Shown piece after piece: positions 9,630 through 18,318 of a stretch of 64,000 nucleotides of DNA. Under the pieces are notes generated by a model. The model saw only the letters and a list, made by a program, of their open reading frames with translations, did no database searches and was not told where the DNA came from. Position numbers and translations under genes: made by a program. Position 1 is the stretch's first letter. Every line of letters starts with the position of its first letter. The stretch comes from UBA7957 sp965224675 (GTDB lineage: Bacteria > Pseudomonadota > Gammaproteobacteria > Granulosicoccales > Granulosicoccaceae), in NCBI GenBank assembly GCA_965224675.1, contig CBDDAA010000002.1, positions 124,001-188,000 of the forward strand, in the 5' to 3' direction.

Positions 9630-9707
9630 TACCCTAACAAAAAGGAGTTGTGCATTTTTGCAAAAAAATATCATGAAATTAGCTATATTAGCTATAGATG
9701 AGTCCTG

Positions 9708-9720
9708 GTACTCCAACAAC
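9708..9720. repeat. Fragment of the AGTACTCCAAC repeat family
   Basis: GTACTCCAACAAC matches the ends of related repeats at 20250, 26454 (reverse), 31957, 57491 and 63634. Here only one arm is preserved (GCAGTAT follows), so it is a decayed copy in the slyX / Rieske-like gap. Confidence 0.5.
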
Positions 9721-9803
9721 GCAGTATGCATGAGTAATTGAGTATTTTGAGCCTGATTTTAACGCCGCATGGTGGTGCCATCAGAGGGTTTTTCAACAAG
9801 CTG

Positions 9804-10385
9804 CTAGTCGAGTCCTAAGACAACGACTTGCCCTTTAACCTTGTAAGGAGGGATGGCTAGATTTTTATTTGTATTCTGTTTGATATAAACCCTACCCGCA
9901 AGATCATACCTCGAACCACGACAAGTATCTTGAAAACCACCATGCCAAGTCGTCCCAAGAAACTCCTGCTGATTTTCAGGAATAAATTCTATCGGGCAAC
10001 CAAGGTCAGTCCCACTTGCAATAACAACAAAGAGATTGCTTACTCGTGAGCGATAAGAGGTACTAACCCAATCAGGCTGAACAGCATTTTGTGAATCACT
10101 ATCAACCAATAAGTCAACCTCAGTCGCCTGATGTTGTTGCACTAAATAGGGTGAGCGCTTCATTATCAAAACCGGACGATGCTCCCATGTAAAAATAATT
10201 GGTTTATCGTCTTGCAGATTGAGCAGCGGAATTTTTAGCTGAGACAGGTATGTCTTTGAATCATTTGACGTAGCAAAAAATGAAATACTGACCCAGACCA
10301 CAGCTGCAATCAATATTGCTGTTATTAATTTCAGTCCAACTCTGAGAACCTGGCGCCGGGAGTCAGTTGTAGAATGCTTAATCAT
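9804..10385 (-). CDS. Membrane-anchored Rieske-fold protein lacking all cluster ligands
   Basis: 193 residues: one N-terminal transmembrane helix (about 18-38), then a domain aligning with the bc1-complex Rieske subunit (V-V-I...L-G-C; G-G-F...C-R-G-S-R-Y-D-L-A-G-R; N-L-A-I-P-P-Y). Canonical box 1 is C-T-H-L-G-C; here residues 125-130 read G-T-D-L-G-C. Canonical box 2 is C-P-C-H-G-S; here 153-158 read D-T-C-R-G-S. Both cluster Cys and both His are therefore replaced (Gly125, Asp127, Asp153, Arg156), while Cys130 and Cys155, which form the stabilising disulfide in true Rieske proteins, remain. It cannot bind a normal [2Fe-2S] cluster. A structural or redox-sensing role is possible; function unknown. 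No cytochrome b/c1 genes are nearby. Confidence 0.75.
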   Translation of the reverse strand: MIKHSTTDSRRQVLRVGLKLITAILIAAVVWVSISFFATSNDSKTYLSQLKIPLLNLQDDKPIIFTWEHRPVLIMKRSPYLVQQHQATEVDLLVDSDSQNAVQPDWVSTSYRSRVSNLFVVIASGTDLGCPIEFIPENQQEFLGTTWHGGFQDTCRGSRYDLAGRVYIKQNTNKNLAIPPYKVKGQVVVLGLD

Positions 10386-10619
10386 TATTACTACTTCAGT
10401 TTGGAATTAATTTCTAAACCTAACTGTATCTGTATCTGGAACAAAAACAGTCCATCAAAAAAGCTAATTTAATGTAAGGAGTAGCACGGGTAGTGCCGAT
10501 TATGGACCAGAGGATGGCGTCAATTGCAATTATCCGGGGTTTTGATATTGCCATAAAGATCAATAGGTTGTACTCTACGTTAGCAAACGTTTGCAGGATT
10601 TAGGTTATAGATCTTTCCA

Positions 10620-11420
10620 GTGAAATCCGATTTAGCTTCGATAGCAATTATCGTAAAAGATACCCTGGTACATGAACATGCAATAAATGTTGCAAGCCAG
10701 CTTAATGTACCCGTTTTAGAAGAAACCAGCTCATTTTATGATTTCCATCTGGTTTTTTCATCAGAAAAAATCTGGATTCAACCTTCCAGGATGCACTTTG
10801 GCAAAATTTATGTCGATTTTACTACAGGCCAGTCTGCGCATCGACGAAAATACGGAGGAGGGTTCGGCCAGGCACTTGCCAAAGCCGTTGGCTTAAACAA
10901 AGATTCACCGCTGGATGTGATGGACGTGACAGGTGGGTATGCTCGCGACGCATTTGTATTGGCTACCCTTGGCGCAACCCTGCGCATCATTGAACGCTCC
11001 CGGGTACTGACAACACTCGTTCAAGATGGTCTTGACAGAGCGCAAACGAACAAGACTGTGAATAAGATCACACAGAGGATGAGTCTCATTTGCGCAGATT
11101 CAATTATCTTCATGCAGGAACTTGTTAACAGTGACAAACCAGATGTTATCTATTTAGATCCAATGTATCCGATCAGACAAAAAAAATCTGCTGTTAAAAA
11201 AGAAATACAACTACTACACCAACTGATCGGTAGGGATACTGATTCTAAATCATTATTACAAGCCGCATTTAGAACCGCAAAAAAAAGAGTAGTTGTGAAA
11301 AGGCCGAAATCTGCCGAACCACTTTCAAAAATCAACCTTGTCGGCTCAATCAGGTCAAGCAATACCCGTTACGATATCTACAATCCAGAGTTTCCTGGCA
11401 CAGCAAAAACCAAGGTTTAG
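10620..11420 (+). CDS. rsmJ: 16S rRNA (guanine1516-N2)-methyltransferase
   Basis: SAM-dependent Rossmann methyltransferase of the RsmJ family, which modifies G1516 in 16S rRNA helix 45. 266 residues from a GTG start at 10620. Family motifs: V-D-F-T-T-G-Q-S-A-H-R-R-K-Y-G-G-G, SAM loop D-V-T-G-G-Y-A-R-D-A-F-V-L-A (usually D-A-T-A-G-x-G-R-D), catalytic-loop Y-L-D-P-M-Y-P, then K-R-V-V-V-K-R-P and the T-R-Y-D-I-Y ending. The Gly-Gly-Tyr in the SAM loop is slightly atypical. It stands alone on this strand. Confidence 0.92.
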   Translation: MKSDLASIAIIVKDTLVHEHAINVASQLNVPVLEETSSFYDFHLVFSSEKIWIQPSRMHFGKIYVDFTTGQSAHRRKYGGGFGQALAKAVGLNKDSPLDVMDVTGGYARDAFVLATLGATLRIIERSRVLTTLVQDGLDRAQTNKTVNKITQRMSLICADSIIFMQELVNSDKPDVIYLDPMYPIRQKKSAVKKEIQLLHQLIGRDTDSKSLLQAAFRTAKKRVVVKRPKSAEPLSKINLVGSIRSSNTRYDIYNPEFPGTAKTKV

Positions 11421-11452
11421 TTTTGCTGTACAACCAGTGCAAAAAACCGCGA

Positions 11453-14431
11453 TTAATCAACAATCTCAGGGTGCCCAATATGAAATCCCTGAGCAAAATC
11501 CACTCCTATGTCTGTAACTGTAGAAAGAAGTTGAGCATTTTCCACATAGGTAGCGATTGTTTTCCTACCAATCGTCTGCCCAATCTCATTAATCGCTTTT
11601 ACCATGGCGCGCTCTACAGGGTCTTGCAGGATACCTCGTACAAAAACGCCATCAATTTTAAGATAATCAACAGGCAGGTTTTTTAAATAAGTAAATGAGG
11701 AAATCCCACTGCCAAAATTATCCAACGCAAATTGACAGCCGATTTGATTTAGACGATGCATAAATTGGGTGGCACTGGACAAATTCGAAATGGTTGCCGT
11801 CTCAGTAAGTTCAAAACACAGTTTATTCGCAGGTAATCCACTCTCAGCAATTTGCTTGATCATTGAATCTATAAACATCTCATTCGCAAACGATTGACCT
11901 GTCAGGTTGATGCTACACATCCCCAGGTGATCAAGTAGTTGAGGGCTTGCTTTCAACCAATTCAATGTACTCGACAGCACAGTTTCGTCAAGCTTAGTGG
12001 CCAAACCATAACGCTCGGCAGCGGGTAAGAAAGATTGTGGGTTAATCAATGCCCCATCGCTGGTCAGGAGGCGCATTAATATTTCAAAATACTGTTTACC
12101 ATTCTTTTTTAGCGGTAGTATTTTTTGTTGACTCAGCTTTAACCGCTTATCGACGATAGCTAAATTAATTTGATCAACCCAGTGGGTTTCACCTTGGCGA
12201 ACGTTTTTTGGGGTTTCGCTATCTCGATATATTTCAACCCGGTTGCGACCTCTGTCTTTTGCCACATAACAAGCTGAATCTGCGGCTCGAAAGAGTGACT
12301 CAATATTCTCCCAACGCTGATCCACCAATACCACGCCCATGCTGACACCAACGGAAAAACGATTCTCTTCCCAAAGAAACTTGAAGTTTTCCACCTCACT
12401 TCGAAGCTGATTAGCTAGCCTCAGCGCTTCACTAACACCACAATTGTACAATAACATCGCAAACTCATCTCCGCCGATGCGCGCCAGTACATCGCTTTTA
12501 CGAACCTGCGTCCTGAATAATGAAGATAGTTGTTTCAGTAACTCATCCCCTGCGTGATGTCCACAGGTGTCATTAACCACTTTAAAATTATCAAGATCCA
12601 AAAAACACAAGGCATGTGTTTCATTGTCATTACGCGCCCGCTTAATGACCAGCTTTACGGATTCCTCAAACTTTCGACGATTGACGAGGCCGGTAAGGGA
12701 ATCATGACTGGCAAGATAGGTAACCGCTTCCACTCTTTGATGCAAGCCGGTAACGTCACGCCCTGTTCCTCTGTATCCCTTAAAATGACCCTCATTATCG
12801 TAAAGAGGGATACCGTTATAGCGAATAACATGCATAGAGCCGTTTGGGTGCTTCCACTTAAATTCAAAATCATGAAATCGCTGATAGTGGAGTAACCTAT
12901 CCAGTTGTTCTGTCCAACTTTCCAGCTCTTCTTCAAGTTTTGTATTTTTTGCAAAATCTTGACTACTCAGCCCAATTAACTCGTTAACAGAAAGTCCAAA
13001 CGCTGATTCAGCCTGCTCTGACATATACGTAAATCGAAGACTCTTATCCATTTCCCAAAAAAAATCAGCTGACGCCTCAGCATAACTCTTAAATCGCTGC
13101 TCACTTTCTGCCAACATTTGCTCCGACAACGCTTGCTCAGTATTGTCTACAAAACTAAGTTGAATGGCGCTTTCGTCCAACCATCTTACGATTTGAGCCT
13201 GTGCTTGCAATACCAGGCGATGACCATTTTTAGCAATTCCCAGTAGCTCAATCTTCTCTGCCAGTTGTGATTGATATCTTGCGACAGGCAATTGAATGGA
13301 GGTATTTTTTTTCACCCAATCGTCAAGCTGTAAAACGGAAGTCACAGTACCCAAGCGCAATAGCTGTGCAGGAGCAACGTAGCCCAGAATATTGGCTGCA
13401 GTACGGTTAACATACAATATTGTGTCTGCTCGAAATACCATCACACCATGTGGCATAGCATCCATCAAATGGCGAAAATCAGCACTGTTAGCCTTGCGTA
13501 CTACCGAAATATCACTTTTCCGTATAGTCAGTTGATCAAGTGTAATGCCGTGTTGATGTGGATCAACAATGGATAAGGACTCAACTGATACTGATGATTT
13601 ACCACTCTCCACTTCCACCTTGCCAGGTTCTCGGGTGATAATCCTGATATCGAGACCCGACACCCTTCCTTCAGATGAAAATAATGGCTTTCGCACTATA
13701 ACTTTATGAGATACCAGAGGCATCTGTGAATCCGCTTTAAAGGGGCTAACGTTTACTTTTGCAAATAATATTAATGATGACTCCAGTAGCAGCAGTTCCT
13801 TTGATTTAGCTGAGCTATATAGTTCTATATCAGTTTTGCCTATTAACTGCTGAGGCGAAGAAAACCCAAGCTCAAGCGCATAGGATTGACTGCAAGATCG
13901 ATAGATCAGGTTAAGATCTTTAGTCGCAAAACAATCGAATGATTTACTGTTATTTGGTGAATGACTCTTTAAGGGTTCAACATTTTGAATGTTAGAGTGA
14001 CTCAATTGGGCCGGATTAATATTTTTTTGTGCAGCTTCCAGAGTAGGAATAGAAACGGTACTCTCATCACTCACATTACAATCAGGTTTTTGATCAATAA
14101 TATGAATATCAAGGCCAATTACATTTTTATTATCAGATATTAATGGTTTACGGATAACAATTTTATCCGGTTTTTGTGGTTTTTTTAGACTTGTTATATG
14201 CGGACTAACATTGGTTTTTCCCAAAAGAACCAGTGATGATTCCAGACGTAATAAATACATCGCCACAGCTGACTCTTGTAATTCTATATCTGTTTTACCT
14301 ATAATCTGGCTTGGTGAGGTAAACCCTAAATCGCGTGCAAATGCCGAGCTACAAGCTCTGTAGATCAAATCAGTATCTTTTAAAGCAACGCTTTTCCTGT
14401 CTGTATTGTCAATTGAAGCTTTAAAATTCAT
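11453..14431 (-). CDS. PAS-GGDEF-EAL cyclic-di-GMP protein with tandem N-terminal repeats
   Basis: 992 residues, no transmembrane segment seen. Order: two homologous PAS-like repeats (about 14-113 and 165-266; both carry I-Y-R-x-C-S, G-K-T-D-I-E-L and I-V-R-K-P-L), PAS (about 318-430), PAS/PAC (about 445-562), GGDEF (about 570-735), EAL (about 750-990). The cyclase site G-G-D-E-F is intact at 653-657, with an inhibitory RxxD at 644-647. The phosphodiesterase site is altered: E783-I-L-x-R, N842 and E874 are kept, but the paired metal Asp is D904-N905 and the usual A-E-G/F-V-E is A-T-Y-V-E (960-964). The protein should make c-di-GMP; hydrolysis is doubtful. Confidence 0.92.
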   Translation of the reverse strand: MNFKASIDNTDRKSVALKDTDLIYRACSSAFARDLGFTSPSQIIGKTDIELQESAVAMYLLRLESSLVLLGKTNVSPHITSLKKPQKPDKIVIRKPLISDNKNVIGLDIHIIDQKPDCNVSDESTVSIPTLEAAQKNINPAQLSHSNIQNVEPLKSHSPNNSKSFDCFATKDLNLIYRSCSQSYALELGFSSPQQLIGKTDIELYSSAKSKELLLLESSLILFAKVNVSPFKADSQMPLVSHKVIVRKPLFSSEGRVSGLDIRIITREPGKVEVESGKSSVSVESLSIVDPHQHGITLDQLTIRKSDISVVRKANSADFRHLMDAMPHGVMVFRADTILYVNRTAANILGYVAPAQLLRLGTVTSVLQLDDWVKKNTSIQLPVARYQSQLAEKIELLGIAKNGHRLVLQAQAQIVRWLDESAIQLSFVDNTEQALSEQMLAESEQRFKSYAEASADFFWEMDKSLRFTYMSEQAESAFGLSVNELIGLSSQDFAKNTKLEEELESWTEQLDRLLHYQRFHDFEFKWKHPNGSMHVIRYNGIPLYDNEGHFKGYRGTGRDVTGLHQRVEAVTYLASHDSLTGLVNRRKFEESVKLVIKRARNDNETHALCFLDLDNFKVVNDTCGHHAGDELLKQLSSLFRTQVRKSDVLARIGGDEFAMLLYNCGVSEALRLANQLRSEVENFKFLWEENRFSVGVSMGVVLVDQRWENIESLFRAADSACYVAKDRGRNRVEIYRDSETPKNVRQGETHWVDQINLAIVDKRLKLSQQKILPLKKNGKQYFEILMRLLTSDGALINPQSFLPAAERYGLATKLDETVLSSTLNWLKASPQLLDHLGMCSINLTGQSFANEMFIDSMIKQIAESGLPANKLCFELTETATISNLSSATQFMHRLNQIGCQFALDNFGSGISSFTYLKNLPVDYLKIDGVFVRGILQDPVERAMVKAINEIGQTIGRKTIATYVENAQLLSTVTDIGVDFAQGFHIGHPEIVD

Positions 14432-14894
14432 CAGTTACATTTGTCTAAAAAAATGATATTCACGTTCATTGCATCTGTTCACGCGCAAGTTTGAACAATG
14501 GATTCGGCACTAAACCTAAGACTTCGTATACTGCAGCCTACTCTTGATCCAGTCATGGAATTGGCTCACAAAATTGCATTAAATACATTAATTTTATGGT
14601 CTTAGGAACACATGTGAAATAACTTCGATGCAGTGATCCAAGATTAATGCAATTGACAATAGAGTTGTTAATCTGAGCATAGTTGTCTAAATTTAAGAAT
14701 TCTGCGCGGTAATAAGCAATGTGCATATTTTACCGATGTTGGCAGACATTAGTCTGGACTCTTTATTTGTCAGCCTCATTAAGACCTCGACGGCAACAAA
14801 GCACGACGTCTTTAGGTCCATTAACGATATGTAGCATACTCTTAGCAAACTTAAACTATAATATGCTTTAAAAATCAATATTTTTCACCCTAAA
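14432..14894. other. 460-bp gap with no recognised feature
   Basis: Divergent spacer between the GGDEF/EAL gene and the DUF4870-like gene, presumably holding both promoters. No repeat, strong hairpin or convincing ORF was seen; a 61-codon reverse frame has no family resemblance. Confidence 0.4.
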
Positions 14895-15266
14895 ATGTGC
14901 AAATACCAGCAGATATTTAGCCCAAAGAATAAAAATGAAACGCGAGTATTACCAAAAAAAGCGGCTAACCTCGTATTACTGATCTATCTGCTCTTTCTGC
15001 TTGCACCGTTATTTGGTATAACTGCAATTATTGCAATACTAATTAATCACAGCCAATACAAGCAACAGGAAAACGCTGTAGTCAAGTCACACTTAAAATG
15101 GCAAATAATTTCTTTCTGGATGTGTTTTATACTGGCTGTTTGCGCTTTTTCGATCAGTGATATTGATGGAATATATCTGATAACTTCAGCTGTTTTATGG
15201 ATTTATTACAGATCCTTTAAAGGGCTGTATTATCTTCGTAAAAATCAACCACCCCCCATCTTTTAA
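14895..15266 (+). CDS. Small membrane protein, DUF4870-like
   Basis: 123 residues with three hydrophobic segments (about 27-50, 70-88, 92-105). The pattern of a first helix followed by an A-I-L-I-N-H segment and then S-H-L-K-W-Q-I-I-S-F-W matches the DUF4870/Tic20-like family of small proteobacterial membrane proteins, in which H-x-x-W-Q-I-x-x-F-W is conserved. Function unknown. The ribosome site is weak, so the exact start is uncertain. Confidence 0.7.
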   Translation: MCKYQQIFSPKNKNETRVLPKKAANLVLLIYLLFLLAPLFGITAIIAILINHSQYKQQENAVVKSHLKWQIISFWMCFILAVCAFSISDIDGIYLITSAVLWIYYRSFKGLYYLRKNQPPPIF

Positions 15267-15360
15267 CACATTAGAGATGCAAATTAAGCGGTGACTCGAT
15301 GTAGAAGCAACAAAAGCCATTCATAATGGCTAATTTTCTAATACTTGATAACCGATAGAA

Positions 15361-16578
15361 TTAGATAATATTGTCTGCTCGAAGTAATTTTAAGCCTTCC
15401 TCATCAATGTCAGCCAATAACTTCAGTACCTCATCAGTATGTTGTCCAACCTTCGTCGGCCCCGCCCATTCAGTGGCTCCAGGTGTATCGTTAAGTATAG
15501 GCGGCAAGGCCGGTATTTTCAGATACTCTCCCTCCCCTACATCCACTTTTTCGATCATGCCCCGCGCTCTATAGTGCTCATCCTCAAACATGTCTTGTAC
15601 GCTATAAATGGGTCCCGCAGGGACGATAGCATCATCCAGGGCAGCGAGCACTTCCGATGAATCCAATGAAGCTGTCCATTCACTAATTGCTGCATCGATC
15701 TTTTCTTCATGCAGGACCCTGCCTTCATTGCCGGATAATCGCTTATCCTGCGCCAGATCCACTCGATCCATTTTTTCCATTAGTCTGACAAACAACGAAT
15801 CGCCATTAGCACCAATCACAACGTGCTTGCCATCCTTACAAAGGTAGGTGTTAGTCGGCACAATACCTGTCAGAGTCGAGCCAGATGGCTGGCGAATAAT
15901 TCCAGCTCCTGAGTACTCCGGGACAACGCCTTCCATCAAATTAAATACAGATTCATAAATTGATACATCAACGACCTGACCCGCTACGCCCATTGTTTTA
16001 CCTTGTGCAAGCAAGGCGAGTAATGTTCCAATAACGGCGTGTAACCCCGCCAATGTATCACCCATACTTAAATTTGGCCTGACAGGCGCCCGATCTGCAA
16101 AGCCATTGACATATCTAAACCCACCAAACGCCTCGCATACTGATGCAAATCCGGCTTTATTTGAGTTGGGCCCCGTCTGACCATAACCTGATACACGTGT
16201 ATAAACTAATTTTGCATTGGACTGCTTAAATTCTTCAGGCCCCAAACCCCATTTTTCCATCGTACCAGGGCGAAAATTCTCAATCAGAACATCACAGGAA
16301 TTAACCAATTGGCTGGCAATTTTTCGTCCCTTTTCTTCACGCAAGTTAAGGGTAACAGACTTTTTATTACGCCCAATGCTGCGCCACCAAAAAGAGGTGC
16401 CATTTTCATCCAATTTTCGCCACTTCCGCAGAGGATCTCCCTTACCTGGCGGCTCTATCTTGATTACTTCCGCGCCAAAATAGGCTAAAATACAGCCTGC
16501 GAACGGCCCGGCTATCAGCTGTCCCAACTCCAGAACTCTAATCCCGTCTAATGGTTTTTTATTAAGAATTTCATTCAC
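15361..16578 (-). CDS. CaiB/BaiF family (class III) CoA-transferase
   Basis: 405 residues. Transfers CoA between carboxylic acids through an aspartyl-CoA thioester. N-terminal L-D-G-I-R-V-L-E-L-G-Q-L-I-A-G-P-F, G-A-E-V-I-K-I-E-P-P, and the catalytic region M-G-D-T-L-A-G with Asp174 as predicted nucleophile are all present, as is N-F-R-P-G-T-M. The specific acid pair cannot be inferred; no mutase, racemase or acyl-CoA dehydrogenase gene is adjacent. About 55 bp separate it from xpt upstream on the same strand, so the two may be co-transcribed. Confidence 0.9.
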   Translation of the reverse strand: MNEILNKKPLDGIRVLELGQLIAGPFAGCILAYFGAEVIKIEPPGKGDPLRKWRKLDENGTSFWWRSIGRNKKSVTLNLREEKGRKIASQLVNSCDVLIENFRPGTMEKWGLGPEEFKQSNAKLVYTRVSGYGQTGPNSNKAGFASVCEAFGGFRYVNGFADRAPVRPNLSMGDTLAGLHAVIGTLLALLAQGKTMGVAGQVVDVSIYESVFNLMEGVVPEYSGAGIIRQPSGSTLTGIVPTNTYLCKDGKHVVIGANGDSLFVRLMEKMDRVDLAQDKRLSGNEGRVLHEEKIDAAISEWTASLDSSEVLAALDDAIVPAGPIYSVQDMFEDEHYRARGMIEKVDVGEGEYLKIPALPPILNDTPGATEWAGPTKVGQHTDEVLKLLADIDEEGLKLLRADNII

Positions 16579-16633
16579 CCGAATTTTTCTCTCATGTATT
16601 GTTCATTATACGCAGTATGTAAAAGAGTTAAGA

Positions 16634-17227
16634 TCAGGAAGAGAGTTGCATTTCATTGTTCTGCCAACTCACTTTTGCCAGGGTAATAATTGGCACGATG
16701 AATTTTTCAAGATTCCTGCGGCCCTGCTCCTGCGGTTTTTCAATAACGCAACCTATACCCAACAATAGAGCACCACTTTCAACAACCAAAGAACATAATG
16801 CAGCAACAGTTGAACCTGTTGCCAAAAAATCATCTATCACCAACACCTTATCTGTAGATCCTAAGTACTTTTTAGAAATCATTAGTTGGACTTCTTTGCC
16901 TTTAGTCCGGCTGCGTGCTTGCGCCATATAATAGACATCGGTCATCACTGCCGAACGGTATTTTCGAGCGTACAACATGGGTACATTCAGAATATTTGCC
17001 GTAATCAAAGCACTTGGGATACCGCTGACTTCAGCCGTAATAATCTTATTTACTTCGGTTACACCCATCCGGGTAAACTGAGAGACAAATTCTTCACCCA
17101 TTTTATAGGTTAGTTGCGGATCAACTTGGTGATTAAGAAAACTGTCAAGCTTAATGATGCCGTCACCTATATACTCTGCATCAGTACGAATTCGATCTAG
17201 CAATATTTGCATATCAATCTGACTCAC
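16634..17227 (-). CDS. xpt: Xanthine phosphoribosyltransferase
   Basis: Purine salvage enzyme of the Bacillus-type Xpt family: xanthine + PRPP to XMP. 197 residues. Family motifs: S-F-L-N-H-Q-V-D-P (27-35), A-E-V-S-G-I-P-S-A near residue 65, F/Y-A-R-K with nearby Lys, and the PRPP loop V-L-V-I-D-D-F-L-A-T-G-S-T. The presence of a nucleoside ABC transporter 4 kb downstream fits a purine-uptake theme. No purine riboswitch aptamer was recognised upstream; instead a lone transposon-end-like sequence lies 28 bp before the start. Confidence 0.88.
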   Translation of the reverse strand: MSQIDMQILLDRIRTDAEYIGDGIIKLDSFLNHQVDPQLTYKMGEEFVSQFTRMGVTEVNKIITAEVSGIPSALITANILNVPMLYARKYRSAVMTDVYYMAQARSRTKGKEVQLMISKKYLGSTDKVLVIDDFLATGSTVAALCSLVVESGALLLGIGCVIEKPQEQGRRNLEKFIVPIITLAKVSWQNNEMQLSS

Positions 17228-17254
17228 TGGTAAATTAAAACGACTTTGAATACC

Positions 17255-17274
17255 GAGGGGCCGTTCTCAGTTAA
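17255..17274. repeat. Isolated MITE-1-like end
   Basis: GAGGGGCCGTTCTCAGTTAA resembles the terminal inverted repeat GGGGCGTTCTCAATTAA of the MITE copies at 26451 and 44745. No partner end is found nearby, so this is a relic. It lies in the xpt leader. Confidence 0.45.
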
Positions 17275-17403
17275 ATTTCTCATATTTTAGGTGAAAATTA
17301 TAGTGCTACGGCAAAAGTAACTCAGTCGCGAATCAGAGCGGGAAGCGGCAGAGAATCCCAGAATGAGATCTGCATCGATTGATGACTTCATTTGAATTTT
17401 TTT

Positions 17404-18234
17404 CTATTCATAAAACTGAATAAATTCAAGAATTTTATTACGCGTGTCAGAATCTCGAATTGCCTGTATATGTGGACCTTGAGCCTCAACAAACACCTTT
17501 GGATATTTAGCCCTGGCAAACAGTTGCATGCCATGACTGAATGGAATAACTTTATCCTGTCTGCTATGTAACAACAGTATTGGTAGGGGTGTAAGATGAT
17601 CGATGGCATCAATCGGATCATAGTCGCCGCTCAATAAAAACTCTACAGGATACTGAAATAACCAGCTGATCCAGTGGCTCGCAGCAACCTTTCTGGCGAT
17701 TACGCCATACCGCGTAAAAGCTGCCTCCAAAATCACAGCTTTAAAGTACTCACGCGACTCAGCGTGATCAGCAAGGTACTTAATACCTAAACTGGCTCCC
17801 AGGCTCTGAGCAAACAAGTAAGTCGGCTTAGCTGATAAGATACCTTGTGAACGTTTTTTTAGCCATTCGTAACCAGCATCTATATCATCAAATACTTCAG
17901 GAATATCAGGCTGCCCTGCCGATTGACCAAACCCCCTGTAGTCTAAAGCCAGAACTTCGTATCCTTGTGCTACCAGCCACAGCACAGAATGAATATGAGT
18001 ACTTATATTTTCAGCATTGCCATGGAGGAAAAACAGAGTCCCGATGTGATCAAATTTGGGTTTTATTAACCAGGCATGCAGCATTATATCATCACGCGTA
18101 TGCAGCCAAACATCTTCATAATCGTAACCTAACTGACTGGGTACACCAGCGAATTGCTTGTAGGGAAAAAAGAATAGCTTTGTGCAAGCTGATAATAATA
18201 GAAAAGCGGTGATAAGCCCGATTAAACGTATCAT
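17404..18234 (-). CDS. Lipoprotein alpha/beta hydrolase
   Basis: 276 residues. Lipoprotein signal with lipobox L-L-S-A-C (Cys17). The BEM46/FrsA-like fold is shown by F-L-H-G-N-A-E-N (oxyanion region), L-D-Y-R-G-F-G-Q-S-A-G, nucleophile elbow F-A-Q-S-L-G-A (Ser144; Ala instead of the first Gly of GxSxG), acid Asp227 in H-S-R-Q-D-K-V-I-P, and His255. The substrate is unknown. Asp at +2 after the lipidated Cys is absent, so by the E. coli rule it would go to the outer membrane. Confidence 0.82.
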   Translation of the reverse strand: MIRLIGLITAFLLLSACTKLFFFPYKQFAGVPSQLGYDYEDVWLHTRDDIMLHAWLIKPKFDHIGTLFFLHGNAENISTHIHSVLWLVAQGYEVLALDYRGFGQSAGQPDIPEVFDDIDAGYEWLKKRSQGILSAKPTYLFAQSLGASLGIKYLADHAESREYFKAVILEAAFTRYGVIARKVAASHWISWLFQYPVEFLLSGDYDPIDAIDHLTPLPILLLHSRQDKVIPFSHGMQLFARAKYPKVFVEAQGPHIQAIRDSDTRNKILEFIQFYE

Positions 18235-18318
18235 CTGTAGCTGAAACCGGGCAATATCCAGGAGGTTGTTCCTGACCTAACCGATAATGAAGCGACCCGA
18301 ATCCATAAAAGAAACAGA

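Noticed and set aside
14693..14878. 61-codon reverse ORF upstream of the DUF4870-like gene
   Set aside because: Low-complexity translation, no ribosome site, no recognisable motif, and it occupies the divergent promoter region.
17228..17403. Purine riboswitch upstream of xpt
   Set aside because: The conserved kissing-loop and three-way-junction core was not found; only a transposon-end-like sequence is seen.
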